Shown: positions 1 through 8,888 of the stretch, one piece after another
Layout: each line of letters starts with the position of its first letter
How positions within the stretch are numbered: the first letter of the stretch is position 1
Origin: a virus
DNA length: 27,483 nucleotides
Reading direction: 5' to 3' (one strand)
Virus record (IMG/VR): IMGVR_UViG_3300025880_002570
Location: 1-27,483 of that record
Notes under the pieces: generated by a model
The model's database searches: none
The model's input: only the letters and a program-made list of their open reading frames with translations
What the model was told of the DNA's origin: nothing
Position numbers and translations under genes: made by a program

Positions 1-39
1 AAGCCAAGCTATTTTGCAAATTAGGGGTGAGTAAAATTT

Positions 40-528
40 TTAGAAATTTAATACACAATAATCAGGTTGAACTGTCATTGTAATTTCTTGAGCAGCATTT
101 TCAGTATCCCAGTTATAATCTCCAAATGAAGCTTCTGTAATCATTGCTCCTTTGATGATCCATTCTGAAACTACATCACCTACAGGTCCTAATACATTGA
201 TTGTAAGATCTTTCTTATAGAAATCACTATAACCATCTCTACCAGTTACTGATTCGTGGTGTAATCTAACCCATTCCATTACTGATTGTGCACCAGATGG
301 TGTAATTGGATCAAATAATGTAAACTGAATAGTTCCCCAAGTTGTTTTACCTTTTACAAAACGTTGAACATTAATATGATTTAATGGTACTGTTCCTTGT
401 GATACAGTTACGGCTCCTACACCTTTCATGATGTATGCTGGAAATCCGTCTACAAAAGCTATAAATCTATTCTTTTGTTTTGGCTCGAAAGCTGTGAAAA
501 ATATTTCGTTTGGGTTTAATACTGCCAT
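40..528 (-). CDS. Tail tube protein, T4 gp19-like
   Basis: This 162-residue protein is almost exactly the length of T4 gp19 (163 residues), the subunit stacked as hexamers to form the inner tube of a contractile tail. The order of segments fits the family: an N-terminal strand region with NRFIAFVDGFPAY, a middle stretch FTLFDPITPSG, and a C-terminal part with WIIKGAMITEASFGDYNWD and QEITMTVQPDYCVLNF. It lies directly downstream of the tail sheath gene, the same order as gp18-gp19 in T4. The ATG follows an A-rich leader with no Shine-Dalgarno sequence, and a promoter-like box lies 17 bp upstream. No signal peptide or membrane segment is visible. Family assignment rests on length, context and remembered motif similarity. 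Confidence 0.88.
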   Translation of the reverse strand: MAVLNPNEIFFTAFEPKQKNRFIAFVDGFPAYIMKGVGAVTVSQGTVPLNHINVQRFVKGKTTWGTIQFTLFDPITPSGAQSVMEWVRLHHESVTGRDGYSDFYKKDLTINVLGPVGDVVSEWIIKGAMITEASFGDYNWDTENAAQEITMTVQPDYCVLNF

Positions 529-545
529 TTTATTTTCTTATTTTA

Positions 546-555
546 TTATAAATAT
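546..555 (-). promoter_or_regulatory. Recurrent promoter-like box upstream of tail tube gene
   Basis: Exact copy of the box (minus strand ATATTTATAA, followed by TAAAA), 17 bp upstream of the tail tube ATG, between tube and sheath genes. Probably a phage late promoter; see the finding on this motif. Confidence 0.55.
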
Positions 556-570
556 TCGGTTTTTTTCTTT

Positions 571-2925
571 TTATGCTGGAAATGTTGCTCCAGTTGGTAA
601 TACATTGAAATCAAGTATAATAAATTCAGCTGTTTTAGTTGGTTGTAAGAAAATCTGACCGATTAACTCATTTCTATCAATAACATCTGGTGTATTGTTT
701 GTTTCATCCATTACTACTTTAAAAGCATATAATCCCTGTCTTTGTTGAACACTTTCTAAATATGGATTTACTTGTGTTAAAAAGTTTTGTCTAGTTGCAA
801 TAGTATTTTGTTCAAATACTAAATTATCTGCAATTTGAGAAATATATCCTTTAAGTGTAATTAACAATCTACGTACATTTACTCTATCTAAAGCAGTTGC
901 TGCTTTTTGTAATGTTTTCTGTCCAAATACTACAACTCCTTGTTGTGGGAATGTAGCGATTGGGTTTACATTAGCTTCATATAATGTATCTCTATTTGCA
1001 GATGTTAATTTTCTTTCAGCTCTTACTACAGAACCTAATCCTCCTCTAGTAATACCTGCTGGTGCGAACCATGGGTCTGAAGAAGCATCTGTAAAAGCAT
1101 ATACTCCTGGAATCATTGTAGAAGCTGGTACATATACTAATAATCCAGAATTTGGATCAATAGTTTGTAACCATGGCCAATAAGCTGCTGCATAACTAGA
1201 ATCTATTGCTGCTGCATTTTGGTTTACAGTTGCGATTGCTGTGTTGTAAGGAACTAAATCCATCACATAAATTGCATCTCCTCTTGAAATACACATATTC
1301 TTAATTAAATTACACTGTACAGCATAATTTGAATAATATAAACCTGGAGCTGAAATTACATTGTATTGATATTCGTCCTGATTTGCTAATAAGTTAATTG
1401 CATTTGTATAATCTGTTCCAATTACACCTTGAGTATTTACTGAACTTATATTTTCATAAAATAAATTTGCACTTGTACTATTTAAATTAGATCCTACTGC
1501 TTCATCAAATGAACCAGATCCTAATTGAGGTAAAGATGCTGTAAATTCAGATTTTGCAATACCATTATTATCAAAGTAATAAGGTGTGTTTGCATTTACT
1601 TGTTTTACTCTTATATAATTAGATATATTTGGGTAAGAACCTGATTCTTGTAAATATGTTCCTGAACCATCTGCTGCTACTACAACATTTGAAGTATTAT
1701 CACCAATTGCTCTTGAAATATAATTTGGAGAGAAAGGATCTAAAGAGATATTATTAAATGATTCTAGAATAACTTTTTGGTTATTATTATCATTACCACG
1801 TCTAACAAATAATGAGAATACACCGGATGATGTATTTACAGCTCCAATTTCCCATCTTAGGTTATCAGCAGAACCACTTGCTAAAGCTCCGTTTGCTAAT
1901 TCTGTTCCTCCTTGATCTGCTCCTACAGGAGATGTATTATTCATAATCACTCCTTCTGAAAGTGTTTCTAATACAAAAGCTGCTTGGTTTACAATTGAAC
2001 TGTCAGTTAAAGTTATTACTAAATCGGCTGTTGGAGTTCCAACATCAGCGGCAGCTATTGTTAATGTATCACCTGCGGAATATCCAGCTCCATCACTAGT
2101 TACATTAATAGCAGTTGGTCCATTTAATAAATTAGCGTCAACTAAAGTAACTGTTATATTTTTGTCACAAGCTATAAATCCAGCATCTACTAAATCTGAA
2201 GCTGTTACTGTTAATACATTTCCTGCAACATATCCAGATCCAGCTGCTGCTACTACTATTGAAGTTATAACACCAGCTGCTCCTCCACCATCGGTTGTGA
2301 TAGTAAGTGTTGCTCCTGTTCCAACTTGAGTAGTTCCTCCTGATGTTGTTATTTTGTCAGCGGCTATTGTGAATGGACCTGTTACAGCACCAATTGTAGT
2401 ACCACCTACTAAAGCACTTTGTGCTGTTACGTTTTGGGTTGCTATTAAATTAGTTAATTCACCTATTACTACAGAAAGAGTTGCTCCATTATTAGGGGCT
2501 ATTTCACCTGCTGTTATTGCATAAGTACCTTTTGTACCCCCGGTACCACCTGAACTTAAGTCTCCGACAATATCTCCTGCTATTCCTGCACTTGCTGCTT
2601 CAACATTATTTTGAATTGTAGTAGATAAAGCGGGATCAAAAGAACCACTTGTAACTCTTGTTACTAATAAAGAAGTTCCACCTTGAGAAAAATAGTTATT
2701 AGCTGCAATTGAAGTTAAATAAGTATAATCTTGTGAACCACTTAATAAAGTTGAACCAAAAATTGTTTGGAAAGAACTAAAAGAACTAACTAAAGTTGGT
2801 TTTTCAACCGGTCCTTTAACTGTTGGTCCTATAATTGCTGCTCCTCTAGTTAAGGGTTGAGCTGTAACTAGAGATTGATCGTTTTCTCTTGCTAATACTC
2901 CTGGAGATATTAATGTTTCTGCCAT
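571..2925 (-). CDS. Tail sheath protein, T4 gp18-like, with inserted repeat domain
   Basis: The 784-residue product is longer than T4 gp18 (659 residues). It forms the contractile outer cylinder of the tail. The N-terminus (SPGVLARENDQS, then a GAAIIGPTVKGPVEKPTLV strand) and the C-terminus (ATRQNFLTQVNPYLESV, then PTKTAEFIILDFNVLPTG) are the conserved sheath regions that interlock neighbouring subunits. Residues about 125-315 look like an insertion rich in Gly, Ala, Thr and Val. It contains two similar segments 50 residues apart, GSGYVAGNVLTV (229-240) and GAGYSAGDTLTI (279-290), probably a surface-exposed beta domain. Sheath and tube genes are adjacent, as in T4. The ATG has an A-rich leader and a promoter-like box 29 bp upstream. 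Confidence 0.93.
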   Translation of the reverse strand: MAETLISPGVLARENDQSLVTAQPLTRGAAIIGPTVKGPVEKPTLVSSFSSFQTIFGSTLLSGSQDYTYLTSIAANNYFSQGGTSLLVTRVTSGSFDPALSTTIQNNVEAASAGIAGDIVGDLSSGGTGGTKGTYAITAGEIAPNNGATLSVVIGELTNLIATQNVTAQSALVGGTTIGAVTGPFTIAADKITTSGGTTQVGTGATLTITTDGGGAAGVITSIVVAAAGSGYVAGNVLTVTASDLVDAGFIACDKNITVTLVDANLLNGPTAINVTSDGAGYSAGDTLTIAAADVGTPTADLVITLTDSSIVNQAAFVLETLSEGVIMNNTSPVGADQGGTELANGALASGSADNLRWEIGAVNTSSGVFSLFVRRGNDNNNQKVILESFNNISLDPFSPNYISRAIGDNTSNVVVAADGSGTYLQESGSYPNISNYIRVKQVNANTPYYFDNNGIAKSEFTASLPQLGSGSFDEAVGSNLNSTSANLFYENISSVNTQGVIGTDYTNAINLLANQDEYQYNVISAPGLYYSNYAVQCNLIKNMCISRGDAIYVMDLVPYNTAIATVNQNAAAIDSSYAAAYWPWLQTIDPNSGLLVYVPASTMIPGVYAFTDASSDPWFAPAGITRGGLGSVVRAERKLTSANRDTLYEANVNPIATFPQQGVVVFGQKTLQKAATALDRVNVRRLLITLKGYISQIADNLVFEQNTIATRQNFLTQVNPYLESVQQRQGLYAFKVVMDETNNTPDVIDRNELIGQIFLQPTKTAEFIILDFNVLPTGATFPA
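1981..2553 (-). other. Insertion domain in the tail sheath
   Basis: Encodes residues about 125-315 of the sheath. It is low in complexity (Gly/Ala/Thr/Val/Asp) and carries two copies of a GxGYxAGxxLTx motif 50 residues apart. The flanking sequence matches sheath-type N- and C-terminal regions, so this part is likely an extra domain displayed on the tail surface. Boundaries are approximate. Confidence 0.6.
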
Positions 2926-2954
2926 TTTGTTATATTATTTTTAATATTGTTTTA

Positions 2955-2964
2955 TTATAAATAT
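2955..2964 (-). promoter_or_regulatory. Recurrent promoter-like box upstream of tail sheath gene
   Basis: Exact copy (minus strand ATATTTATAA, followed by TAAAA), 29 bp upstream of the sheath ATG in a 58-bp intergenic gap. Probably the promoter of the sheath-tube pair. Confidence 0.55.
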
Positions 2965-2983
2965 TAGGAAGAGATTCAAAAAC

Positions 2984-3238
2984 TTATTCTGTTGTAGTAA
3001 ATTCCCCAGATTCTAAATCAATGTTTCCATCCCCATATTTTTCTTGTAATTCTTTAGCCGTTTTATTAGTTTTTTCTTGTAAATCACCTAGTTTATCCAA
3101 AACAGATGCTCTTTGGCCTTCTAATATTGCCCTATTAATGTCAACTTGTCCTAATTCAAAAGTAATTGAATTTTGTTGTTGTTGATAACCTTTAAGAATT
3201 TCTAATTCTTCTTTTGATAACTTAATTTTTTTACTCAT
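2984..3238 (-). CDS. Small coiled-coil phage protein of unknown function
   Basis: An 84-residue protein, rich in Lys, Glu and Gln, that should be largely helical. Residues about 6-65 have heptad-like spacing of Leu/Ile (LSKEELEILKGY, then ILEGQRASVLDKLGDLQEK), suggesting a coiled coil. The C-terminal tail has KYGDGNIDLESGEFTTTE, a GxGxIDLExGEF ending I associate with small proteins found among structural genes of marine T4-like phages. No enzymatic motif, signal peptide or membrane helix is present. It sits just upstream of the sheath gene with its own promoter-like box 15 bp before the ATG. It could be a minor virion or assembly protein; its role is unknown. Confidence 0.75.
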   Translation of the reverse strand: MSKKIKLSKEELEILKGYQQQQNSITFELGQVDINRAILEGQRASVLDKLGDLQEKTNKTAKELQEKYGDGNIDLESGEFTTTE

Positions 3239-3253
3239 TTTTTATTTATTTAA

Positions 3254-3263
3254 TTATACATAT
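3254..3263 (-). promoter_or_regulatory. Variant promoter-like box upstream of coiled-coil gene
   Basis: One-mismatch copy (minus strand ATATGTATAA), 15 bp before the 84-aa gene. The same variant occurs at 19635-19644, so the substitution seems tolerated. Confidence 0.45.
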
Positions 3264-3270
3264 TTAATTT

Positions 3271-4242
3271 TTATTGAAAATCTATAGTAGCAAAAATAGA
3301 TTTATGATATTTTTCTGTTAAATCGTAATATTTGTCTTTTACTATATATCCAATTTTTGTTATTGTTTCTGGGAGTTCTAGACACACATTTGTTCCTTCA
3401 ATTGCCGTTTCTAAAGAATTCACTACTAATTTTAATTCTGAGGTATTATTATCATAAACAATTATTCTTGGTGTCCAATCTTCTGTATGTATCCTTTCAT
3501 GTGTGTCAGAGTTTTGAAAAAATATTTTAAAATTTTCATCATTACTAAAATTAAATAGACCATCTGTGTTTTCAAATGATATTTGATCCCAAATGGGTTC
3601 TATGTGAGTAAGATATTCAAAGTTTTTAATTAATTGCTCCCAATATTCTTCTGCATCTCTAAATTTCCCATCCTTTTTCCATGGGTGTTGATCACTCATA
3701 TAATACTTTTTATTAATTATAGGTAATAAGGATTTTAAATTTTCTTTTGATAAGACATTTAACATAAAACTCGGGAATCTATAACCTATATCTTGTAATC
3801 TTAAATCCCTTACTTTAGATACTAAAAAAGGAACAGGGTTGTTTAAATCATGAATAATGTTATCCGTTAATTTAACGTCATAATTAATAAAACTAAAATA
3901 ATCATAATCAAGTGATATTCCTAAATTCCCAGCTAATAATATTTGATTAAATGCCGTCCAACCATAATCATCTAATATATTTTGTAGTTTAATTTTTTTA
4001 TCTTTAAATTTTAAATTTCTCCAAAATACCATTCCCCTATAAGGGTATGTAATTGTTGGGTTGCTTTTATCATATATAAAATAATCAACTTTATTTTGTA
4101 TGGAATTTGATACAGGGATATGAGATAATACCATTATATCAAACCCTTCGGATTTGATTTTATCTATATTTTTATTTAATGTCTTTTTTTTAATATCATT
4201 ATCACAATGACACATTATTATTACTAAATTTTTATTTTTCAT
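3271..4242 (-). CDS. Putative glycosyltransferase (GT-A-like)
   Basis: The 323-residue protein opens with MKNKNLVIIMCHCDN, a buried-strand start. It continues with FDIMVLSHIPVSNSIQNKVDYFIYDKSNP, a pattern I associate with nucleotide-sugar transferases of the GT-A fold in marine viruses and bacteria. Residues 113-123 (YDYFSFINYDV) could provide the acidic metal/nucleotide site (DxD-like), although no perfect DxD is present. The C-terminal 90 residues (from about 230) look like a separate beta-rich segment. Its start overlaps the stop of the upstream four-domain glycosyltransferase by 11 bp, so the two are probably translationally coupled. It is the last gene of the sugar-enzyme cassette before the tail genes. 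Glycosyltransferase assignment is moderately supported; donor and acceptor are unknown. Confidence 0.55.
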   Translation of the reverse strand: MKNKNLVIIMCHCDNDIKKKTLNKNIDKIKSEGFDIMVLSHIPVSNSIQNKVDYFIYDKSNPTITYPYRGMVFWRNLKFKDKKIKLQNILDDYGWTAFNQILLAGNLGISLDYDYFSFINYDVKLTDNIIHDLNNPVPFLVSKVRDLRLQDIGYRFPSFMLNVLSKENLKSLLPIINKKYYMSDQHPWKKDGKFRDAEEYWEQLIKNFEYLTHIEPIWDQISFENTDGLFNFSNDENFKIFFQNSDTHERIHTEDWTPRIIVYDNNTSELKLVVNSLETAIEGTNVCLELPETITKIGYIVKDKYYDLTEKYHKSIFATIDFQ

Positions 4243-7200
4243 AACATGCTATATAGTTATTTTTATTTTTATTTTCTTCATACTTTTCTAAAGACTCGTA
4301 TTCTATATAATTAGTATTATCATTATTACTTTTAAACCAATCCCCTTTATTATTTAATATTTGGTTAATAATAGATTGTTCAGACTTATATAATGTAAGT
4401 AAATTTTTCTTAGTATCCACAATATTTTTATCTAGTTTAGCACTGGATTTTCCAAATACATATAATATGTCTTCTAAAATAATTTTATCAACATACTCTT
4501 TAATAAAATTAAACACAGCTTTATGTTGTGGGTGTCCATATTCACCTATAGGGTTATGTGTTACTATTTTTTCCCATTGTCTATTTAATAATATAGATTC
4601 AATATCGTATCTTTCAGGTGGATTATGTAAATCATCTTTATGATCAAACATTTCCCAAGACCCCACATTTAATTTTGTCATTACTTGTTCAAATTCTTTA
4701 CTTCTAATTTTATTTGATTTATTAGTAAGACAAATAACTTTATATTCCGGACCATGTTTTATTAATTCCGCGCCACCAAATATTAATTCATCATCAGGAT
4801 GAGATACTACCATTAATTTTTTTATTTGGTGATCTTGATACATTAAATCTAAAGTTTTACTATTTTTAGGAACAACTGATGGGTCGGGACCATGTACAAA
4901 ATAAGGTTCTTTGTTTGTTATATCAAACATAACATCAAATCCTTTATCTAATGTATTTTGATCTACAACAACTTTTTCTTTAGGGGAATAATAATTATTC
5001 CATGTAATAGGTAAATAATTAGTTTTATTTTCTTTCCAAAGTAAGGCATTAGTCACTCTTTCTTCTGAGAATGCATTATCGTCGGCAAATATTTGAAGGT
5101 TTTGGGTATTTAATTGTTTATTTAAGTCTAAACATCTTTGAAAAAATGATTCCGAATCTTTATTATAAAAATAAAAACCAGTTGCTATAATAACACTATT
5201 TGGGTTTCTTTTAATATTTAAAATATTAGATACTTCAGCTCCATAATGTCCTTCTAATTTTATGTTTTTATATTTTCTCCAATGAACCATATCTTCATCA
5301 AAATATCTCATAAATAAGGGGTAATCCTTTAAATTTAAAAGATATTTTAAAGAACCATCAATATTTTCGGTAGCAAAAGCATCACCATCTATCCAAGCAA
5401 AGTTTTTATATTCAGTTTTTAAAGAATCTATACTAGTTAAATACTTAGCAAAATATATAGAATAGTCTTTGTCTATCAAATCAAATTCCGTATTAATATA
5501 TCTTATGGGTTTAGGATCAAAGTTAATTCTTTTATTTATTACATTAGGTAAATTAATTTTAGAATCACAATTAAACCCATATACTATTAGTTTATATTTT
5601 GAATGTTTTAATAAACTTTTTGCCAAAACTTCTATCATAGATAGATATTTTTCATCTCCTCCTGTTACCCAAACAAATTCATAATTTTCTTTAGGTTCTA
5701 ATAAGTTTAAACATTCTAAATAAACCTGATCTACTGTAATTGATTTTTGACATATATGTTGTTTTGGGGTTCCTTCATTTTTAGGACACCAATCCCAATT
5801 ACCTGGATCAAATGTAAAATCTTTATTAACCCAACAATTATTACATACAGTATTATTTTCTACTTTAGTTAAATTATTTGTAAATTCGTAACCAAATGGA
5901 ATGAAATTATTAACCATTAAAGTTGGTTTATTTAAAGCCCAATTTGCCCATGATAAACCAGATCCTAAACCAATAAATAATTCTGCGTGGTAAAGGTAGT
6001 TAAAAGTTTTTTCCCAATTAAGTTTATTTTTATTTATTATATTAGTTCCCGAAAATCCCTCATAGGATAAATTAACTACTTTATACCCTTTTTTATGTAA
6101 TTTTTTAGCTAAATTTCTCCACCTATCATGAGGCCATTCTTTTAACCCCGAGGTTGCTCTAGGACCTATACAGATATATTTTCCTTTAATTGGTCTTTTA
6201 CCTATTTTAAAATCTACTCCATGGTTAATTTCTTTATAAGGAAGACCTAAAGCATCTGTTGCGGTTTGGATTAGAGGAATTGTGTTTACTTGGTTTTTAT
6301 TTTTTATACCTTTATCCCATTTTCCATTGGTTTTAAACCACCCTATTTTATAATGAGCGTATGAAGAAATATCTTTGTTAGGTTCTATAAATAATATATC
6401 TTTATATTCTGGGTTGTTAGCAAACCACTCATTATGGAAAGTACTAACTACAACTTTACAGTTATGTTTTCTTTGAAATTCTAAAACTTGAGGAGTCCAT
6501 GCTAATGTATCTCCTATAGATTTTGAATCTAATGATATTTTAACTATTCTATTGGTTACATCAAAAGTATGAATTATTTCCCCATTTACTTTAATAACCC
6601 AAGGGATATAGTATTCATGGTTACATTTAGTCCACATATTATTTTTAATAGTACTAGAATGTATTACTTTATTAGTATCAGAATTTATAAATTCTACAAA
6701 GTATTCTTCCTTATTAGAACCAAATACTTCTAACTTAACTCCTTGGTTAAAACTAAGTTCAATTTTGTTTTTAGGTGGGTTTTTTATAAAAGAATTGATT
6801 TCTTTATTAGCTATTTCAGCCATATTTTCCCAAGTAAACTTTTTTCTTAATTCTTTAGATTCTTCTAAAGCTATTTTTTTATGGTAATCGTAATTATCAT
6901 AAGCATCTCTCATTACTTCCTTAAGATGATTAAAATCTGGGACGTAAAATTCCCCTGATAGCTCTGATTGTGAGTATGTGCTGTATTCTCCTCTAATAGC
7001 GGGTTGTGTGCCTATTATATCTACAGGTAATCCTTTACCTTCAGCAAATTCTAGTTGTGCACTACAATTAGAATAAATAGAAGGTGTACCACAAGCCATA
7101 GCTTCTATTAAAGGCAAGTTCCACCCTTCAGATCGAGCACAAGATAAAAATACATGACCTTTTTGGAGGTATTTTATATATTCTTCTCTGGTAGGAAAAT

Positions 7201-7975
7201 GTTTTATTTTAATTCTTGGGTCTATTAAATTATAATGTTTTAACCTTTTTTCAGTTGTTTCAAATCCATCTTTAGCGAACATATTATCTATAGATATAAT
7301 TAAATCTACAGGTTCATCTTTATCAAATTCTTTTAAAAAACTTTCAATTATTTCTTTTGTTGATTTTCTATAATCCCATCTACCAAAATGGATAAATTTA
7401 AATCTTCCATCATCATATTCGGGTAAAGTAGATTTAGAATTAGGTTTAAAAATTTCCCCATCGACCGCTTCAGGAACTACTTTAATTTTGCTTTCAGGTA
7501 TTCCCTGCAATATGTTACAGTCTTTTTGCCATTGAGAGGGTACCCATATTTGATCAAATTCTTTTATTCGATTGTAAAAATTCTTAGGATATTCTGTTGT
7601 TTCCCATACAAGATAAGCAATTTTAGGTCCATCATATGTCTGGTAGAAATAATGGTGGTTTACTTCTGCTAAAACTATATTTAAATTGTGGTTAAAATTA
7701 TTAGGGTAATTCTTATAAATTTCTGTATCATTTAAAGTTTTATCATTTTTAAATGAAGTTTGTGATGATAAGAGTTTTTTATCTAAATCTAATATATAAG
7801 GTTCTTCATTAAAGGGTTCATCTTTTATACCATTCCAATATTTAGGAACAGTAAAGTTTCTAATTTTTAAAGGGTAATGTTTTGATAGCTTTCTAAAAAA
7901 ATCACGTGAATGGTTATTAAAACCCGTTGTTCCTATATAACAACTAGAAACTAAAATTTTAGGTGAATCTGACAT
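4232..7975 (-). CDS. Four-domain enzyme: GT4 + TibC-like O-heptosyltransferase + GT8-like transferase + PIG-L deacetylase
   Basis: A 1247-residue fusion. Residues 1-400 are a GT4-type glycosyltransferase: VWETTEYP, VPEAVDGEIFKP, FIHFGRWDYRKS, and SEGWNLPLIEAMACGTP with the EX7E pair E283/E291. Residues about 401-760 resemble autotransporter O-heptosyltransferases (TibC/Aah, a GT9 subgroup): KISLDSKSIGDTLAWTPQVLEF (479-500), CIGPRATSGLKEWPHDRW, and four cysteines C711, C714, C730 and C742 laid out as in the family's iron finger. Residues about 761-1045 look GT8-like, with WIDGDA carrying a DxD at 863-865. Residues 1050-1247 form a PIG-L/LmbE deacetylase-like domain with HPDDE at 1059-1063 and GHPQH at 1147-1151. 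Such an enzyme could attach sugars to a protein, extend them and de-N-acetylate one. It abuts the GT9-like gene upstream with no spacer and overlaps the next gene by 11 bp. Domain calls are firm to moderate; substrates are inferred. Confidence 0.85.
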   Translation of the reverse strand: MSDSPKILVSSCYIGTTGFNNHSRDFFRKLSKHYPLKIRNFTVPKYWNGIKDEPFNEEPYILDLDKKLLSSQTSFKNDKTLNDTEIYKNYPNNFNHNLNIVLAEVNHHYFYQTYDGPKIAYLVWETTEYPKNFYNRIKEFDQIWVPSQWQKDCNILQGIPESKIKVVPEAVDGEIFKPNSKSTLPEYDDGRFKFIHFGRWDYRKSTKEIIESFLKEFDKDEPVDLIISIDNMFAKDGFETTEKRLKHYNLIDPRIKIKHFPTREEYIKYLQKGHVFLSCARSEGWNLPLIEAMACGTPSIYSNCSAQLEFAEGKGLPVDIIGTQPAIRGEYSTYSQSELSGEFYVPDFNHLKEVMRDAYDNYDYHKKIALEESKELRKKFTWENMAEIANKEINSFIKNPPKNKIELSFNQGVKLEVFGSNKEEYFVEFINSDTNKVIHSSTIKNNMWTKCNHEYYIPWVIKVNGEIIHTFDVTNRIVKISLDSKSIGDTLAWTPQVLEFQRKHNCKVVVSTFHNEWFANNPEYKDILFIEPNKDISSYAHYKIGWFKTNGKWDKGIKNKNQVNTIPLIQTATDALGLPYKEINHGVDFKIGKRPIKGKYICIGPRATSGLKEWPHDRWRNLAKKLHKKGYKVVNLSYEGFSGTNIINKNKLNWEKTFNYLYHAELFIGLGSGLSWANWALNKPTLMVNNFIPFGYEFTNNLTKVENNTVCNNCWVNKDFTFDPGNWDWCPKNEGTPKQHICQKSITVDQVYLECLNLLEPKENYEFVWVTGGDEKYLSMIEVLAKSLLKHSKYKLIVYGFNCDSKINLPNVINKRINFDPKPIRYINTEFDLIDKDYSIYFAKYLTSIDSLKTEYKNFAWIDGDAFATENIDGSLKYLLNLKDYPLFMRYFDEDMVHWRKYKNIKLEGHYGAEVSNILNIKRNPNSVIIATGFYFYNKDSESFFQRCLDLNKQLNTQNLQIFADDNAFSEERVTNALLWKENKTNYLPITWNNYYSPKEKVVVDQNTLDKGFDVMFDITNKEPYFVHGPDPSVVPKNSKTLDLMYQDHQIKKLMVVSHPDDELIFGGAELIKHGPEYKVICLTNKSNKIRSKEFEQVMTKLNVGSWEMFDHKDDLHNPPERYDIESILLNRQWEKIVTHNPIGEYGHPQHKAVFNFIKEYVDKIILEDILYVFGKSSAKLDKNIVDTKKNLLTLYKSEQSIINQILNNKGDWFKSNNDNTNYIEYESLEKYEENKNKNNYIACYEK

Positions 7976-8854
7976 TTATTGTTTGTTTAATGATGCAGTT
8001 ATTTTGTTTATATCAAATATCTCATTTAAGTCATTATAGGGAAGAGTTTTTATTTCCTCAACTAAACTAAAAGGAGTATAAGATACATTATGCAAAGGGA
8101 TGTCTTTTGTATAAGGGTTTGCTTTAATATTATTATGGAAGTTATAACCAAATATTTCTGGTTTAGTATCTACCCAACATACTGTAGATTTTAGATTTAA
8201 TGCCCTTGCCATATGTTGACTAAAACTATCTATTAATAATCTTTTACTAGATTTTTGAAGGAGGATTGCTATGCTTCGGTATCCATCTAAAGCTTGTAAA
8301 CTGTCGGGGTATGTAATTTGATCTTCTCTTTTAATATGAATTATAGTATAATCCTGTTTGTAATAATCAATTAATTCTTTTACTACAATTGGGGGTATAT
8401 CTCTAGTCCATGAATATTGTTGAGATACACCAGGAGGTCCTCCATTTGGTTGAATAGCCATAATAGGTTTATCTGTAGAGTAGTATGGAGAAAAATAATC
8501 TATTTCAGGTTGTGATAAGTAAAGTTGTGGTTGTTCATTATTATATCTTAACCCAAAAAGTTCACACCAAGTTTTTAATAATGAAACAGGTTTATTAGTA
8601 ATAAAATCAGATGTTTTATAAGGTTCAGACGCAAATATTTTACATTTTTGGTCTTTAATATACTTTAGATATAACCCATTTGCTTGGTTGATATCATAAG
8701 TTTCATGTATATGAGGATTGTTTAAAAAGACGTCAGTATAGCCGGTTACTACTATTAGTTTTGCGTTTTTATAACGTGTTTTAATGGCAATTACTACAGC
8801 TGTTGCCATGATAGACTTACCAAGTCCACCTTCAATTTGAAAGATTATATTCAT
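7976..8854 (-). CDS. GT9-like (heptosyltransferase-type) glycosyltransferase
   Basis: The 292-residue protein begins MNIIFQIEGGLGKSIMATAVV, which matches the first strand and glycine loop of GT9 enzymes (usually GGLGD). It then has AKLIVVTGYTDVFLNNPHI, the typical 'where is the partner strand' segment. The C-terminal half has AIQPNGG (about residue 154) and SSKRLLIDSFSQHMARALNLKSTVCWV, equivalent to the GT9 segment that recognises the ADP-sugar and ends the Rossmann domain. GT9 enzymes transfer heptose or related sugars from ADP-activated donors. The canonical Asp of GGLGD is replaced by Lys, so activity or donor may differ. The gene is directly joined to the four-domain enzyme (7975/7976), suggesting joint action. 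A weak terminator-like hairpin precedes it, so it may need its own promoter, which I do not see. Confidence 0.65.
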   Translation of the reverse strand: MNIIFQIEGGLGKSIMATAVVIAIKTRYKNAKLIVVTGYTDVFLNNPHIHETYDINQANGLYLKYIKDQKCKIFASEPYKTSDFITNKPVSLLKTWCELFGLRYNNEQPQLYLSQPEIDYFSPYYSTDKPIMAIQPNGGPPGVSQQYSWTRDIPPIVVKELIDYYKQDYTIIHIKREDQITYPDSLQALDGYRSIAILLQKSSKRLLIDSFSQHMARALNLKSTVCWVDTKPEIFGYNFHNNIKANPYTKDIPLHNVSYTPFSLVEEIKTLPYNDLNEIFDINKITASLNKQ

Positions 8855-8888
8855 TTATAACTTAATTTATTTATAACTTAAATATACG

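Noticed and set aside
7976-8854. GGLGKS at the start read as a ParA/MinD-type P-loop
   Set aside because: There is no Walker B or ParA signature afterwards. The C-terminal half fits GT9, and glycine loops of that kind occur at the start of GT9 enzymes.
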